Source: Geodermatophilus sabuli (lineage in GTDB: Bacteria > Actinomycetota > Actinomycetes > Mycobacteriales > Geodermatophilaceae). Taken from it: 64,000 nucleotides of DNA. Under the pieces are notes generated by a model that worked only from the letters and a program-made list of their open reading frames with translations, made no database searches and was not told the DNA's origin. The translations under genes were made by a program, and so were the position numbers. Location of the stretch: contig NZ_OBDO01000009.1 of the NCBI RefSeq assembly GCF_900215145.1, positions 62,001 through 126,000 on the forward strand, written 5' to 3'. Shown piece by piece: positions 16,132 to 25,384 of the stretch (position 1 is the stretch's first letter; each line of letters starts with the position of its first letter).

Positions 16132-16922
16132 CGGCGCTCGCCGGCCTGCTGACGGCCGCGGTGCTCTACGTCGCGGCGACCTGGCGGTGCCGGGCGCCGT
16201 GGCCCCTGCGGCGGACGGCGTGCTGCCTGGCCGGCCTGGCCGCGGCCGGCGCGGGGTGGGCCCTGGCCGGCGCGCACGGCGACCTGCGGACGCACATGGC
16301 CGGCCACCTGCTGCTCGGCATGCTCGGACCGCTGCTGCTGGTCCTCGCCGCACCGGCGACCCTCGCGCTGCGGGCGCTGCCGGTGACCGTGGCGCGGCGG
16401 CTGGCCCGGGCGCTGCGGACGCCGCCGGTCCGCTGGGCGACCGACCCGCTGGTCGCCGTCCCGCTCAACGCCGCCGGCCTGTGGGTGCTGTACGGCACCG
16501 GACTGCACGCCGCGGCCGCGCACCGACCGGCGCTGGCCGCGCTGGTCTCCCTGCACGTGCTCGTCAGCGGGTACCTGGCGACCGCGTCGGTACTGGCCGT
16601 CGACCCGGCGCCGCACCGGCGCGGGGTCGGGGTGCGGGCCGGGGCGCTCGCCGCGGGCACGGCGGCGCACGACGTCCTGGCGAAGTGGCTCTACGCCGCA
16701 CCGCCGGCCGGGGTCCTCGCCGCCGAGGAGGGGGCGCGGCTCATGTACGACGGGGGCACCGTCGTCTCCCTGCTCACCGCCGCGGTGCTGTGGCGGCGCT
16801 GGTACGTCAGCCGCGCCGTGGTCCGGCCCGCGGCCGCAGCGCCTGCCCGACCATGGGCGGCGTGGACGCCCCGGACCGCTTCGCCGCGCTCGTCGACGCC
16901 CTCGCCACAGACCCCGGGGTGA
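16128..16922 (+). CDS. ctaG: Cytochrome c oxidase assembly protein CtaG (caa3 type)
   Basis: A 264-residue polytopic protein of the caa3_CtaG family, needed in Bacillus for caa3 oxidase maturation. About seven helices are present. Helix-edge histidines in THMAGHLLLGMLGPLLL, in LVSLHVLVSG and in AAHDVLAKWLYA are the family's likely copper or heme ligands. Its GTG overlaps the DUF2243 stop. The last ~23 codons overlap the start region of the next gene in another frame and have a Ser/Pro/Arg-rich composition, so the C-terminal tail is probably unstructured. Confidence 0.85.
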   Translation: MTALAGLLTAAVLYVAATWRCRAPWPLRRTACCLAGLAAAGAGWALAGAHGDLRTHMAGHLLLGMLGPLLLVLAAPATLALRALPVTVARRLARALRTPPVRWATDPLVAVPLNAAGLWVLYGTGLHAAAAHRPALAALVSLHVLVSGYLATASVLAVDPAPHRRGVGVRAGALAAGTAAHDVLAKWLYAAPPAGVLAAEEGARLMYDGGTVVSLLTAAVLWRRWYVSRAVVRPAAAAPARPWAAWTPRTASPRSSTPSPQTPG

Positions 16923-17194
16923 CCCCGCCCGACGCCGACGGCGCACGCCGGTTCGGCTCGGGCACCCTGCGCGCGGGCGGGTCGATCTTCGCGATGCTCG
17001 CCGTGGACGCGGTGGTGCTCAAGCTGCCGAGCGACCGGGTGGCTGCGCTGCTGGCCGACGGCGCCGGGCGACCGTTCAGCAGCGGGAAGGGGCAGCCGTA
17101 CCGGGAGTGGGTGGCCCTCCCGGACGGGGACCCGGCGACCGACCTGGCGCTGGCCCGTGAGGCACTGGCGTTCGTCCGCTCCCGCCGCCGCTGA
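16853..17194 (+). CDS. TfoX/Sxy N-terminal domain-like protein
   Basis: A 113-residue soluble protein resembling the TfoX N-terminal domain found alone in many actinobacteria. It has FGSGTLRAGGSIFAMLA, then VVLKLPSDRVAALLADG, and FSSGKGQPYREWVALP. The role is unknown; actinobacterial members are not known to regulate competence. ATG 16853 lies inside the end of ctaG (70-base overlap in a different frame). Both are real by codon pattern, although ctaG may end functionally earlier. Confidence 0.72.
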   Translation: MGGVDAPDRFAALVDALATDPGVTPPDADGARRFGSGTLRAGGSIFAMLAVDAVVLKLPSDRVAALLADGAGRPFSSGKGQPYREWVALPDGDPATDLALAREALAFVRSRRR

Positions 17195-17284
17195 GCTCCG
17201 GGTCACCGCGCGGGCCGGTCCACCGGGACGAGGACGCCAGCTCGAACGGGCGTGGTGACCGTGGACGGGAACACCGGACAGGAC

Positions 17285-17302
17285 ACTATCCTGCATGATA
17301 GT
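17285..17302. promoter_or_regulatory. AT-rich palindrome upstream of the ATPase gene
   Basis: ACTATC-CTGCAT-GATAGT is a perfect 6-base inverted repeat in a short stretch of clearly lower GC (17270-17325) directly before the GTG at 17332. The position fits an operator or promoter element. The palindrome also resembles an extended -10 (GATAGTAT). It is the only such AT-rich start in this part of the window. Confidence 0.45.
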
Positions 17303-17331
17303 ATCGTCGATGACAGTGACATGGAGGCCTC

Positions 17332-18753
17332 GTGGTCGTCTTCATCGGGCGCGACGAGCAGCTCCGCCTGCTGGACCGTCAGCTCGACGTGGTCCGCACC
17401 GGAGGTGCCCGGCCCGGTCGCGCGCTGTTGGTCCGTGGCCGGCGGCGGGTGGGCAAGTCGCGACTGATCGAGGAGTTCATCGAGCGCGCGGGCGTGCCGC
17501 ACGTGTACTTCACCGCCTCCAAGCAGCCGCCCGCTGAGGAGCTGCGCCTGTTCGCCGCAGAGGTCGCCGCCTCCGACCTGCCCGGCGCGGCGACGTTCGC
17601 CGCAGTCACCCCCTCCACGTGGGAGGCGGCGCTGAACCTGCTCGCCACCGCGATCCCACCGGATGCGCCCAGCATCCTGGTCATCGACGAGCTGCCGTAC
17701 CTGACCGGCGACGACGATGCGTTCGAGGGGACGCTGCAGAAGGTGTTCGACCGGGTGCTGGCCAGGCACCCGGTGCTGCTCATCGGTGTGGGGTCGGACC
17801 TGGCGATGATGGAGGCGCTCAACGCCTACGGCCGCCCCTTCCACCAGCGCGCCGGGGAGATGGTCGTTCCCCCGCTGAGTCCGCTGGAAGTGCAGGCGAT
17901 GCTCGACCTGGAGCCCGCGGACGCCTTCGACGCCTACCTGGTGACCGGGGGGCTCCCGCTGATCTGCGACGAGTGGCCTCGCGGCCTGTCACTGTGGGAG
18001 TACCTGGAGGAGGCGCTCGCGCACTCCACCTCGGCACTGCTGGTGAGCGCGGAGCGCGCACTGGCTGCTGAGTTCCCCACCGAGGCCCAGGCCCGCCGCG
18101 TCCTGTCGACGATCGGCGCCGGAGAACGCACGTTCAGCACGATCGGGCAGAGGGCCGGCGGGCTGCAGCAGGCGTCGCTGAACCGCTCGCTGACCCAGCT
18201 GAAGGACAAGCGCGTCGTCGCCGCAGACACGCCGCTGTCGACCAGACCGTCCCGGGAGACCCGCTACCGGGTCGCCGACCCCTACCTGCGGTTCTGGCTG
18301 AGCTTCCTCGGCCCCCACCTGGCCGAGGTCGAACGCGGGCGGGGTGACCGGGTACTGGCCCGCATCCAGGCGTCGTGGACCTCCTGGCGCGGCCGGGCCA
18401 TCGAACCGGTCATCCGCGAGAGCCTCGTGCGCCTGCCCGCCGAAGACCGCGGCGGCGCCGACGGCGTCGTCGGGGGGTACTGGACCCGCACCAACGACCC
18501 GGAGATCGACCTGGTGATCGCCGACCGCGAGCCCGTGGCCAAGCGCATCGACGCCGTCGGGTCCATCAAGTGGCTGGAGGACGAGCCGTTCGACAGCAGC
18601 GACCTCGGCGCGCTGGTGACCCACCGCGGCCGGCTGCCCGGCGCCGCTGCCGACACGCCGCTGCTGGTCGTCTCCCGCAACGGCAGCGCCGTCAGCGGTC
18701 CGACCGTCCTCGGCCCCGAGCAGCTGCTGGCCGGGTGGCGCCGGCGTCGGTAG
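17332..18753 (+). CDS. AAA ATPase with C-terminal DUF234 domain
   Basis: A 473-residue protein of the archaeal-type ATPase/DUF234 family. The N-terminal P-loop GRRRVGKSRL is near residue 40 and Walker B is ILVIDELPYL near residue 120. A winged-helix-like segment spans about residues 240-300. The C-terminal DUF234 region contains DPEIDLVIAD and SIKW, a pattern like a PD-(D/E)XK nuclease core, with Ser in place of the usual Glu before the lysine. GTG 17332 is the start. It has no operon partner and a low-GC upstream region, so recent transfer is possible. The cellular role of this family is unknown. Confidence 0.82.
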   Translation: MVVFIGRDEQLRLLDRQLDVVRTGGARPGRALLVRGRRRVGKSRLIEEFIERAGVPHVYFTASKQPPAEELRLFAAEVAASDLPGAATFAAVTPSTWEAALNLLATAIPPDAPSILVIDELPYLTGDDDAFEGTLQKVFDRVLARHPVLLIGVGSDLAMMEALNAYGRPFHQRAGEMVVPPLSPLEVQAMLDLEPADAFDAYLVTGGLPLICDEWPRGLSLWEYLEEALAHSTSALLVSAERALAAEFPTEAQARRVLSTIGAGERTFSTIGQRAGGLQQASLNRSLTQLKDKRVVAADTPLSTRPSRETRYRVADPYLRFWLSFLGPHLAEVERGRGDRVLARIQASWTSWRGRAIEPVIRESLVRLPAEDRGGADGVVGGYWTRTNDPEIDLVIADREPVAKRIDAVGSIKWLEDEPFDSSDLGALVTHRGRLPGAAADTPLLVVSRNGSAVSGPTVLGPEQLLAGWRRRR

Positions 18754-18860
18754 CGGCGCCGACCGCAGCGATCGTCGCCCCGCGCGGGTGAACCCGTGGC
18801 TCTGCCCCGCTCGGGCCGGACGCCCGGGTCACCCGCCCTTCCACCCGGAAGACTCCTCGC

Positions 18861-19448
18861 ATGGTCGATGGACGGTCCGTGGGGGGCGAACGACTCGCGT
18901 GGTCCGGTCGCGACTGGCGGATGCCGGCATGGCTCTGGGTCGGCCTGGCGACGATGTTCGTCAGCGTGCTGCACATCGTCATCGACTTCGGTGTCGGCCT
19001 GTTCGACCTGCACGGGACGCTGAGTCCGACCGAGGCGGCGACGCTCGTCGGCGTTGCGCTCATCCAGGTCTGGTGGGCGATCTCCTTCATGGCGGGCGCT
19101 CTGGGCAACGGCGGCGGCGTTGCCAGCGCCGGGATCCTCGGCGCCGGCTGGGCGGCGCTGACCAACGGCTTCCCGATCGTCTACTGCCCGCCCGTGTGCG
19201 AAGAGGCGCGGCCGCTGACCGACCTCGGCCACGTCGGCAGCATCGTGTTCGGCATCCTGCTCGCGATGGTCGCCATCTGGTCGCTGTGGCGCGCCCGGAC
19301 ACGCCCTGGTTGGTTCATGCCGGCCGTTGCGGCAGCCCTGGTGGTCGGGACCGTCGTCTCGCTGGCGAGCACCCCCCATCACACAGGCGCGCTGACAGCG
19401 GCACGTGCCGTCGATCGAGAAGCGCCCCCACCCATGGGACGCACCCGG
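18861..19448 (+). CDS. Membrane protein ORF without a normal stop
   Basis: ATG 18861 opens a frame with strong coding character and about five membrane helices in residues 20-175 (for example WLWVGLATMFVSVLHIVIDF, and SIVFGILLAMVAIWSLW). The hydrophobic part ends near 19375, but no in-frame stop occurs until 21947. By then the frame has crossed the leftward genes at 19449-21818. A TGA in the next frame lies at 19393, so a one-base change may have removed the original end. I mark it only to the end of the neighbouring gene. I do not recognise the family. Confidence 0.5.
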
Positions 19449-20144
19449 TCAGACGTCCCCGGCGAGGTAGGCGCGCCGCCGGTCGGACGGGTACCTCTCG
19501 ATCGCGTAGCGCAGCATCGTCCGCGGCATCCGCCGGTAGCGGGGGCCGAGGAACTCCTCGGCCAGGGCACGGTCGCGGTTGCCCACCTCGCGCAGCATCC
19601 AGCCGACCGCCTTCTGCACGAGGTCGTGCGGGTCGGCCAGCAGCCGGTCGGCGAGGCGCAGCGTCGGCTCGAACCGGCCCGCCCGGACGGCGGCGAAGGT
19701 GGCCATCACCGCGATCCGGCGGTCCCAGACCGACGCGGATCCGGCGAGCTGGTCCAGCACCGCGGGATCGACGTCGCCCAGCAGGCACGGCGCCGAGGCG
19801 TCGACCAGGTCCCAGTTCGACACGTGCGCCCGGCAGCGCAGGTAGAGCTCGACGATCCGCGCCCGCTCGTCGTCCCCGGCGGCCTCGAACCGCCGCACCA
19901 GCACGAACAGCGCGGCCAGCCGCTCCTCGTGCAGCGGACTGGTGAGCAGGTCCTCCGCCTCGGCCAGGGACGTCGCCGCCGCGTGCCGGCGGGCGATCCG
20001 GCGCAGCTCCGGCACGGCGATGCCGAGGAACCGGTCGCCTTCCCCGTAGCCGCCCGGGCGGACCTGGAAGTAGCGCGCCATCCCGGCCGCCCGCTCGGGG
20101 TCGGCGGCCACCGCGAGGTCGGCCCTGATCGCCGCTGCGGTCAC
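19449..20144 (-). CDS. DNA alkylation repair protein (AlkD-like)
   Basis: A 231-residue all-helical HEAT-repeat glycosylase-like protein of the AlkD/AlkC family, which removes cationic alkylated bases. It shows the family's GDRFLGIAVPELRRIARRH block, then SPLHEERLAALFVLVRRFE, SNWDLVDASAP with the DNA-facing Trp-Asp, and QKAVGWMLREVGNRD. GTG 20144 overlaps the stop of the SRPBCC gene (GTGA). It is the last gene of the leftward dapE operon. With tag at 10942, the window has two routes for alkyl-base repair. Confidence 0.9.
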   Translation of the reverse strand: MTAAAIRADLAVAADPERAAGMARYFQVRPGGYGEGDRFLGIAVPELRRIARRHAAATSLAEAEDLLTSPLHEERLAALFVLVRRFEAAGDDERARIVELYLRCRAHVSNWDLVDASAPCLLGDVDPAVLDQLAGSASVWDRRIAVMATFAAVRAGRFEPTLRLADRLLADPHDLVQKAVGWMLREVGNRDRALAEEFLGPRYRRMPRTMLRYAIERYPSDRRRAYLAGDV

Positions 20145-20608
20145 CGACCGGGGTGCCTGGCGGCGAAGGCGGCGAACCGCCGCAGCGACCGCCGCACCCC
20201 GGCCACCATGAAGGGGCGCACCAGCGGCCAGCCCACCACGCCCAGCAGGCCGAGGGGCAGGTACAGCCGCTCGGTCCAGGTGAACGTCGTCCGTTCCCCG
20301 TCGGGCACCAGCTCGAAGATGCCCGGGCCGCGCACGACGCGGCCGGTGTGCTGGACGACGACGCGCCGCGGCGGGTCCCACTCGGTGATCACCATCGTGT
20401 CGAGGACGCCGAGGTGCCGCCCGCGCCGCCACGGGATGCCGGTGCGGGCGGCCAGCCGGCCACCGAACCCCTGCGCGTCCCCGCCGACGGTCTCCACGTC
20501 GGTGAGGAGCATCCACTCCCCCTGCCGGGTCCAGTCCGTGAGCGCGGCCCAGACCCGCTCCGGCGGGGCGTCGACCTCGATCGTCTCGACGAGCTCAGGC
20601 ATCGGCAT
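20141..20608 (-). CDS. SRPBCC family protein
   Basis: A 155-residue START-like (SRPBCC) protein. It has the usual ETIEVDAPPERVWAALTDW start, a central strand region with GRVVRGPGIFELVPDGERTT, and a long C-terminal helix. The family forms a hydrophobic pocket for lipids or polyketides; no ligand can be named. ATG 20608 lies 14 bases inside the upstream DivIVA-like gene. Its stop overlaps the AlkD-like gene, so it sits mid-operon. Confidence 0.82.
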   Translation of the reverse strand: MPMPELVETIEVDAPPERVWAALTDWTRQGEWMLLTDVETVGGDAQGFGGRLAARTGIPWRRGRHLGVLDTMVITEWDPPRRVVVQHTGRVVRGPGIFELVPDGERTTFTWTERLYLPLGLLGVVGWPLVRPFMVAGVRRSLRRFAAFAARHPGR

Positions 20609-20966
20609 GCGTCCCGTTCCCGGTGGCGGGCGCCGCGGGCGGGACGTCGTCCCGCGCCGGGGCCGCGCCGTCCGTCAGCCGGCCGCGCAGCTCGGCCAGC
20701 TGCGCGTCCCGTTCCTCCAGGGTCTGGGCCAGCTGCTCGACCAGCCAGTCGACCTCCGTCATGCGGTACCCCCGGACGGTGACCGACATCCGCACCGCGC
20801 GGAGGTCCTCGGCGGTCACCGGCCGGTCCTCCGGCAGCTGCAGGGGCGAGCGGTCCGCGTCGGCCGGCGGCTGGGTCTCCCCGCGGCCGAGCAGCAGCGA
20901 GCCGCCGAGGAACACCAGCGCGCCGACCACCAGGACGGTGACGACGAAGACGACGGCGGAGAGCAC
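20595..20966 (-). CDS. DivIVA-domain membrane-anchored protein
   Basis: A 123-residue protein. One N-terminal helix (about residues 3-25) anchors it. After a Pro-rich linker comes a DivIVA-like segment, SVTVRGYRMTEVDWLVEQL, followed by a short coiled coil (about residues 75-98) and a disordered tail. DivIVA-like proteins mark curved membrane and division sites. The core is shorter than in Wag31, so it is a minor paralogue. It lies 12 bases after the LOG-family gene and overlaps the SRPBCC gene. Confidence 0.8.
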   Translation of the reverse strand: MLSAVVFVVTVLVVGALVFLGGSLLLGRGETQPPADADRSPLQLPEDRPVTAEDLRAVRMSVTVRGYRMTEVDWLVEQLAQTLEERDAQLAELRGRLTDGAAPARDDVPPAAPATGNGTHADA

Positions 20967-20978
20967 CTCGGGTGGACC

Positions 20979-21818
20979 TCAGGCGTCGCTCGGACCGCTG
21001 TCGGCCGGCACCGACCGCATGCCCCCGCCGTTGTCACCGGCCTGACGGGCCGCCTCGGCCTCCTGGATCACCCGCACGACCTCCTCGACGTCGTCGGTGA
21101 CGGTGAACAGGTCCAGGTCGGACTCCTTGACGGTGGCCGCGGGGACCATCGTGCTGCGGATCCAGTCGACCAGCCCGGACCAGTACTCCGAGCCGAACAG
21201 CACCACCGGGAAGCGGGTGACCTTGCGGGTCTGCACCAGGGTGAGCGCCTCGAACAACTCGTCGAGGGTGCCGAAGCCGCCGGGGAGGATGACGAAGGCC
21301 TGCGCGTACTTCACGAACATCGTCTTGCGGACGAAGAAGTAGCGGAACGCGATGCCGACGTCGACCCACTCGTTGAGCTCCTGCTCGAACGGCAGCTCGA
21401 TGCCGAGGCCGACCGACAGGCCACCGGACTCCGACGCCCCCCGGTTCGCCGCCTCCATCGCCCCCGGGCCGCCGCCGGTGATCACCGCATAGCCGGCGCG
21501 GGCCAGCGCCGCCCCGATCTCGACGCCGGAGGCGTAGTGCGCGGAGCCCCGCGGGGTGCGGGCGCTGCCGAACACGCTGACCGCGCGTGGCAGCTCCGAC
21601 AGCAGCCCGAAGCCCTCGACGAACTCGCTCTGGATGCGCAGCACCCGCCAGGGGTCGGTGTGCACCCAGTCGGTCGGTCCACGCCGGTCGAGCAGCCGGG
21701 CGTCGGTCGTCGTCCCCTGGGTCCGCGGGTCCGGCTCGCCACCGCGCAGCATCACCGGCCCGCGGTGACGGGTGGGGCGCGGCCTGCGGCCGTCGGCGGG
21801 CTGGGGGGTGGTCGTCAT
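20979..21818 (-). CDS. LOG family protein (cytokinin-activation-like, TIGR00730)
   Basis: A 279-residue Rossmann-fold protein of the LOG/lysine-decarboxylase-like family, whose characterised members hydrolyse nucleoside 5'-monophosphates to free base and ribose 5-phosphate. The signature motifs GGGPGAMEAANRGA and PGGFGTLDELFE are intact, so activity is plausible. The first 60 residues are extra and Pro/Arg-rich. ATG 21818 has GAGGAG a few bases upstream, next to the dapE stop. In many actinobacteria this gene follows dapE, as here. It is the second gene of the operon. Confidence 0.9.
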   Translation of the reverse strand: MTTTPQPADGRRPRPTRHRGPVMLRGGEPDPRTQGTTTDARLLDRRGPTDWVHTDPWRVLRIQSEFVEGFGLLSELPRAVSVFGSARTPRGSAHYASGVEIGAALARAGYAVITGGGPGAMEAANRGASESGGLSVGLGIELPFEQELNEWVDVGIAFRYFFVRKTMFVKYAQAFVILPGGFGTLDELFEALTLVQTRKVTRFPVVLFGSEYWSGLVDWIRSTMVPAATVKESDLDLFTVTDDVEEVVRVIQEAEAARQAGDNGGGMRSVPADSGPSDA

Positions 21819-21828
21819 GCGCGGCTCC

Positions 21829-22935
21829 TCAGGCGGAGGGGGTCGACAGGTAGGCGACGAGCGCGTCCTCGGCCGGCTGCAGCCGCTCGACGACGACGTG
21901 CTCCTCGCGGGTGTGCGCCAGTTGCGGGTCACCGGGGCCGTAGTTGACCGCCGGGATGCCGAAGGCGGCGAAGCGGGCCACGTCGGTCCAACCGAGCTTG
22001 GCCCGGGCCGGGCGGCCGACGGCGGCCACGAACGCTGAGGCCGCCGGCTCGGCCAGCCCGGGCAGCGCGCCGCCGGCGTTGTCGACGACGGTCAGCGTGG
22101 CGCCGGCCGCGACCGCGTCCGCGAACACCTCGCGGACGTGGGCTTCGGCGGCGTCCTCGTCCCGGTCGGGGGCGTAGCGGAAGTTCACCGTCACCGAGCA
22201 GGCGTCGGGGATGACGTTGCCGGCGACCCCGCCCTCGATGCGGACGGCGTTGAGCCCCTCGCGGTACGTGCAGCCGTCGATCTCCACCTCGCGCGCCGCG
22301 TAGGCGGCCAGCGTGGCGAGGATCCCGGCCGCCCCGTGGATCGCGTTGACGCCCAGCCAGCTGCGCGCGCTGTGCGCCCGGCGCCCGGGGACCTCCAGCA
22401 CCGCCCGCAGGGTGCCCTGGCAGCCGGCCTCGATCTCACCACCGGTCGGCTCGAGCAGGACCGCGAGGTCGCCGTAGAGCCAGCCCCGGCGCTCCCGGGC
22501 CACCCGGCCGAGACCGTTCTTGACCGCCTCGACCTCCTCGTTGTCGTAGAAGACGAAGGTGAGGTCGTGCCCGGGCTCGGCCCCCGGGACGCCGAAGCGG
22601 CCGGCCAGCCGCAGCATCACCGCGTCGCCGGCCTTCATGTCGCTGGTGCCGCAGCCGTAGAGCCGGCCGTCCTCCACCCGGCTGGGGAGGTTGTCGGCGA
22701 TCGGCACGGTGTCCAGGTGGCCGGCGAGCACCACCCGGCTGGGCCGGCCCAGGTTGGTGCGGGCCAGGACCGCGTCGCCGACCCGCTCGACCTCCAGCCC
22801 GCCCAAGCCGCGCAGCGCCGCCTCCACCGCATCGGCCAGCGCCGTTTCGGCGCCCGACACCGACGGGGTGTCGACCAGCGCGCGGGTGAGGGTGAGGACG
22901 TCGGCGGAGAGGTCCAGGCTCGGTGCGGAACTCAC
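21829..22935 (-). CDS. dapE: Succinyl-diaminopimelate desuccinylase
   Basis: M20 metallopeptidase-like enzyme that releases succinate from N-succinyl-LL-2,6-diaminopimelate in the lysine/DAP pathway. Motifs in order: AGHLDTVP (zinc His and Asp), [23 protein letters not shown] with the catalytic Glu, EPTGGEIE, and late HTREEHV with the last zinc ligand. The central dimerisation lid starts near HSARSWLG. It has 368 residues from GTG 22935. It heads a five-gene leftward operon (dapE, LOG, DivIVA-like, SRPBCC, AlkD-like) and is divergent from dapD, so 137 bases hold both promoters. Confidence 0.95.
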   Translation of the reverse strand: MSSAPSLDLSADVLTLTRALVDTPSVSGAETALADAVEAALRGLGGLEVERVGDAVLARTNLGRPSRVVLAGHLDTVPIADNLPSRVEDGRLYGCGTSDMKAGDAVMLRLAGRFGVPGAEPGHDLTFVFYDNEEVEAVKNGLGRVARERRGWLYGDLAVLLEPTGGEIEAGCQGTLRAVLEVPGRRAHSARSWLGVNAIHGAAGILATLAAYAAREVEIDGCTYREGLNAVRIEGGVAGNVIPDACSVTVNFRYAPDRDEDAAEAHVREVFADAVAAGATLTVVDNAGGALPGLAEPAASAFVAAVGRPARAKLGWTDVARFAAFGIPAVNYGPGDPQLAHTREEHVVVERLQPAEDALVAYLSTPSA

Positions 22936-23072
22936 GGTGGACGACCCTACGGGCGCCGTCGCGGTCCGGCCGCGGCACCGCGCCAGGGCACCGGTTCGCC
23001 GTCTCGCGTTCACCCGCCGGAGGGACCGCCTCGCCGGCCGGGCCCGCGCCGGCGCTCGGTAGCGTCCTCCCC

Positions 23073-24047
23073 GTGACCCACGCCGCCCCGCTCTCCGCCG
23101 TCGCCGCCGGTCTGGCCACCGTGACCCCCTCGGGGACGGTCCTCGACACCTGGTACCCCGAGCCGCGCCTGGGCGCGCCCGAGGGTGCCGCCGCCGGGAC
23201 GACCCGCCTGGGCGCGCTGGAGCTCTCCGGTGAGCTGGGCCCCGACTACGGCGGCCTGGTGCGCCGCGACGAGGCGCGCGGCGTCGAGGTGATCGCCGTC
23301 CGCACGGTCATCCCGGACCTCGCCGCACCCCCGGTCGACACCCACGACGTCTGGCTGCGGCTGCACCTGCTGTCCTCCCGGCTGATCCGCCCGCACGGCG
23401 CGGACATGACCGGCGTCTTCGGGCTGCTCACCAACGTGGCCTGGACCAGCGCCGGTCCGGTGGAGGCCGCGACCTTCAACGTGCACCGGCTGCGCGCCGC
23501 CCTGGGCCACGTCACCGTGTTCGGCGTCGACAAGTTCCCCCGGATGGTCGACTACGTCATCCCCTCCGGGGTGCGGATCGCCGACGGTGACCGGGTGCGG
23601 CTGGGCGCGCACCTGGCCGAGGGGACGACGGTCATGCACGAGGGTTTCGTGAACTTCAACGCCGGCACGCTCGGCCCGTCGATGGTCGAGGGCCGGATCA
23701 GCGCCGGTGTGGTCGTCGGGGCCGACAGCGACGTCGGGGGCGGCGCCTCGATCATGGGCACCCTCTCCGGCGGCGGGAAGCAGGTCATCTCGATCGGCGC
23801 GGGCTGCCTGCTCGGCGCCAACGCCGGCATCGGGATCTCCCTCGGGGACAGGTGCGTCGTCGAGGCCGGCTGCTACGTGACCGCCGGTGCCCGCGTCACC
23901 CTGCCCGACGGCTCGACGGTGAAGGCCGCGGAGCTGTCCGGGCGCGACGGGCTGCTGTTCCGGCGCAACTCCGTCTCCGGTGCGCTGGAGGCCCTGCCCC
24001 GGGACGGCGACTGGGGTGCGCTGAACGCCGAGCTGCACAAGAACTGA
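23073..24047 (+). CDS. dapD: Tetrahydrodipicolinate N-succinyltransferase
   Basis: Transfers succinyl from succinyl-CoA to tetrahydrodipicolinate, the step before DapC and DapE. It has 324 residues from GTG 23073. The actinobacterial form has an N-terminal domain of about 170 residues and then a left-handed beta-helix with hexapeptide repeats. Visible blocks are [53 protein letters not shown] and [16 protein letters not shown]. Its product goes to DapC (27024) and then DapE, encoded nearby. A family hairpin follows the stop directly. Confidence 0.95.
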   Translation: MTHAAPLSAVAAGLATVTPSGTVLDTWYPEPRLGAPEGAAAGTTRLGALELSGELGPDYGGLVRRDEARGVEVIAVRTVIPDLAAPPVDTHDVWLRLHLLSSRLIRPHGADMTGVFGLLTNVAWTSAGPVEAATFNVHRLRAALGHVTVFGVDKFPRMVDYVIPSGVRIADGDRVRLGAHLAEGTTVMHEGFVNFNAGTLGPSMVEGRISAGVVVGADSDVGGGASIMGTLSGGGKQVISIGAGCLLGANAGIGISLGDRCVVEAGCYVTAGARVTLPDGSTVKAAELSGRDGLLFRRNSVSGALEALPRDGDWGALNAELHKN

Positions 24048-24052
24048 AGAAG

Positions 24053-24137
24053 AAGGACCCCGTCCTCCTCACCGCTCGCCGGCTCGCGGCCGAGGGCCCG
24101 TCGGGCCGTGTCGGTTTCCGCGGGGACCGACACGGCC
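24053..24137. terminator. Post-stop hairpin element plus 12-bp palindrome
   Basis: Directly after the dapD stop, an AAGGACCC...GGGCC element (24053-24107) has the layout of those at 42955 and 58196 but weaker pairing. It runs into a perfect hairpin with arms GGCCGTGTCGGT (24104-24115) and its complement (24126-24137). The region separates the convergent dapD and hydrolase genes. Confidence 0.65.
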
Positions 24138-24141
24138 GGGT

Positions 24142-25275
24142 TCAGTCGATGTCGCCGGGCCCCGGGGTCTCCGGGGTGTTCGACGGCGCCGCCGCCGGGT
24201 GGTCCAGGTGCTCGAGCAGCGCGACGACGAACTCCTGCGGGCGCTCGACGTGCGGCGAGTGCCCGACCCCGGGCAGCACGACCTCCCGGTAGGAGCCCCC
24301 GGTGGCCGCGTACCGGTCGAGGACGGCGCGGGTCTGGGTCACCATCGGCTGCGGCGGGCAGACCTCCTCCCCCGGCCAGCCGGGCAGCGCGCCCAGCGCC
24401 CCGAGCTGGGCCAGGTCGAACACCGACGCGTCCGACACGATGGCGTCGGCGTCCCCGCGGACCCACAGGACCGGGGGCTTCACGGGCAGGTCGACGATCC
24501 CCGTCAGGTCGAGGACCGTCGGCGCCATCGTGTTGAGCACGCCGCGCGCGCCGGGGGCAACTCCCGGCCAGGTGGCCGTCGTGGCGGCCTCGCCCGGGTA
24601 GTGGTCCTCGCCGGTGCGGGTGCTGAGCATCGCCGCCACGAAGACGTCCTCCAGGCGCGGGTCCAGTGGCAGGGAGCCGGGGGCGACGTAGAACGCGCGC
24701 AGGATCGACCGCGGGCTGGTCGGCTGCTCGGCCGTCGTGTCGCCGGCGGCCAGGGCCGCCACGAAGGCCGGGTTGGCTGCACCCGCGCCCGACCCGGCGC
24801 CGTCGTCGGACAGCCGCCGGCCCTCCACCCCCGCCGTGCCGCCGAAGCCGTACGGGGAGACCGGCGCCACGAGGACGACCGAGGCGACCCGACCGGGGTG
24901 GTCGAGCAGGTACTGCAGGACGACGCCCGCGCCCATGCTCCAGCCGACCAGGTGCACCCCCTGGAGACCGAGCGTCTCGACCAGTGCGGCGAGGTCGTCG
25001 GCCCAGTCCCGGACGCCGCGCCGGGCGTCGATCGGCAGGGGGTCGGTGTCGCCGTAGCCGCGCAGGTCCACGGCGAGCGGCCGGACCCGCCCGGCCTCGG
25101 CGAGGGCCAGTAGCGGCTGCTGCCAGAACAGCGACGAGCTGACGTTGCCGTGCACGAACAGCACCACCTCGCCGACCCCGGCCGGGTCCACGCCGTCGGG
25201 ATGCAGCACGTTCTGCGTCAGGCGCGGGGTGGTCACCCGGGTGGCGGTGATGCCGGGCAGCAGGACGTCACTCAT
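24142..25275 (-). CDS. Alpha/beta-hydrolase
   Basis: A 377-residue alpha/beta-hydrolase. The oxyanion motif LFVHGNVSSS is near residue 45. The nucleophile elbow GWSMGAG (near residue 125) and the acid in RGDADAIVSD are also visible. The catalytic histidine is in LPGVGHSPHVERP near the C-terminus. It is longer than most of the family because of a cap of about 90 residues. ATG 25275 is preceded by GCGAGGAGATCCG, a good ribosome-binding site. It is a single gene with unknown substrate, resembling epoxide hydrolase or haloperoxidase relatives. Confidence 0.86.
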   Translation of the reverse strand: MSDVLLPGITATRVTTPRLTQNVLHPDGVDPAGVGEVVLFVHGNVSSSLFWQQPLLALAEAGRVRPLAVDLRGYGDTDPLPIDARRGVRDWADDLAALVETLGLQGVHLVGWSMGAGVVLQYLLDHPGRVASVVLVAPVSPYGFGGTAGVEGRRLSDDGAGSGAGAANPAFVAALAAGDTTAEQPTSPRSILRAFYVAPGSLPLDPRLEDVFVAAMLSTRTGEDHYPGEAATTATWPGVAPGARGVLNTMAPTVLDLTGIVDLPVKPPVLWVRGDADAIVSDASVFDLAQLGALGALPGWPGEEVCPPQPMVTQTRAVLDRYAATGGSYREVVLPGVGHSPHVERPQEFVVALLEHLDHPAAAPSNTPETPGPGDID

Positions 25276-25384
25276 CGGATCTCCTCGCGGGGTGGGCGGC
25301 GGGCACACCGTAGTGGTCGACACCCCGTCCCGACATCGCCACAGATTCCGGAGACGCCCAGGGAACCGACCTAGAGTCGAGCCG

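Noticed and set aside
17332-18753. Part of a defence island
   Set aside because: No neighbouring restriction, toxin or recombinase gene; single gene evidence is too thin.
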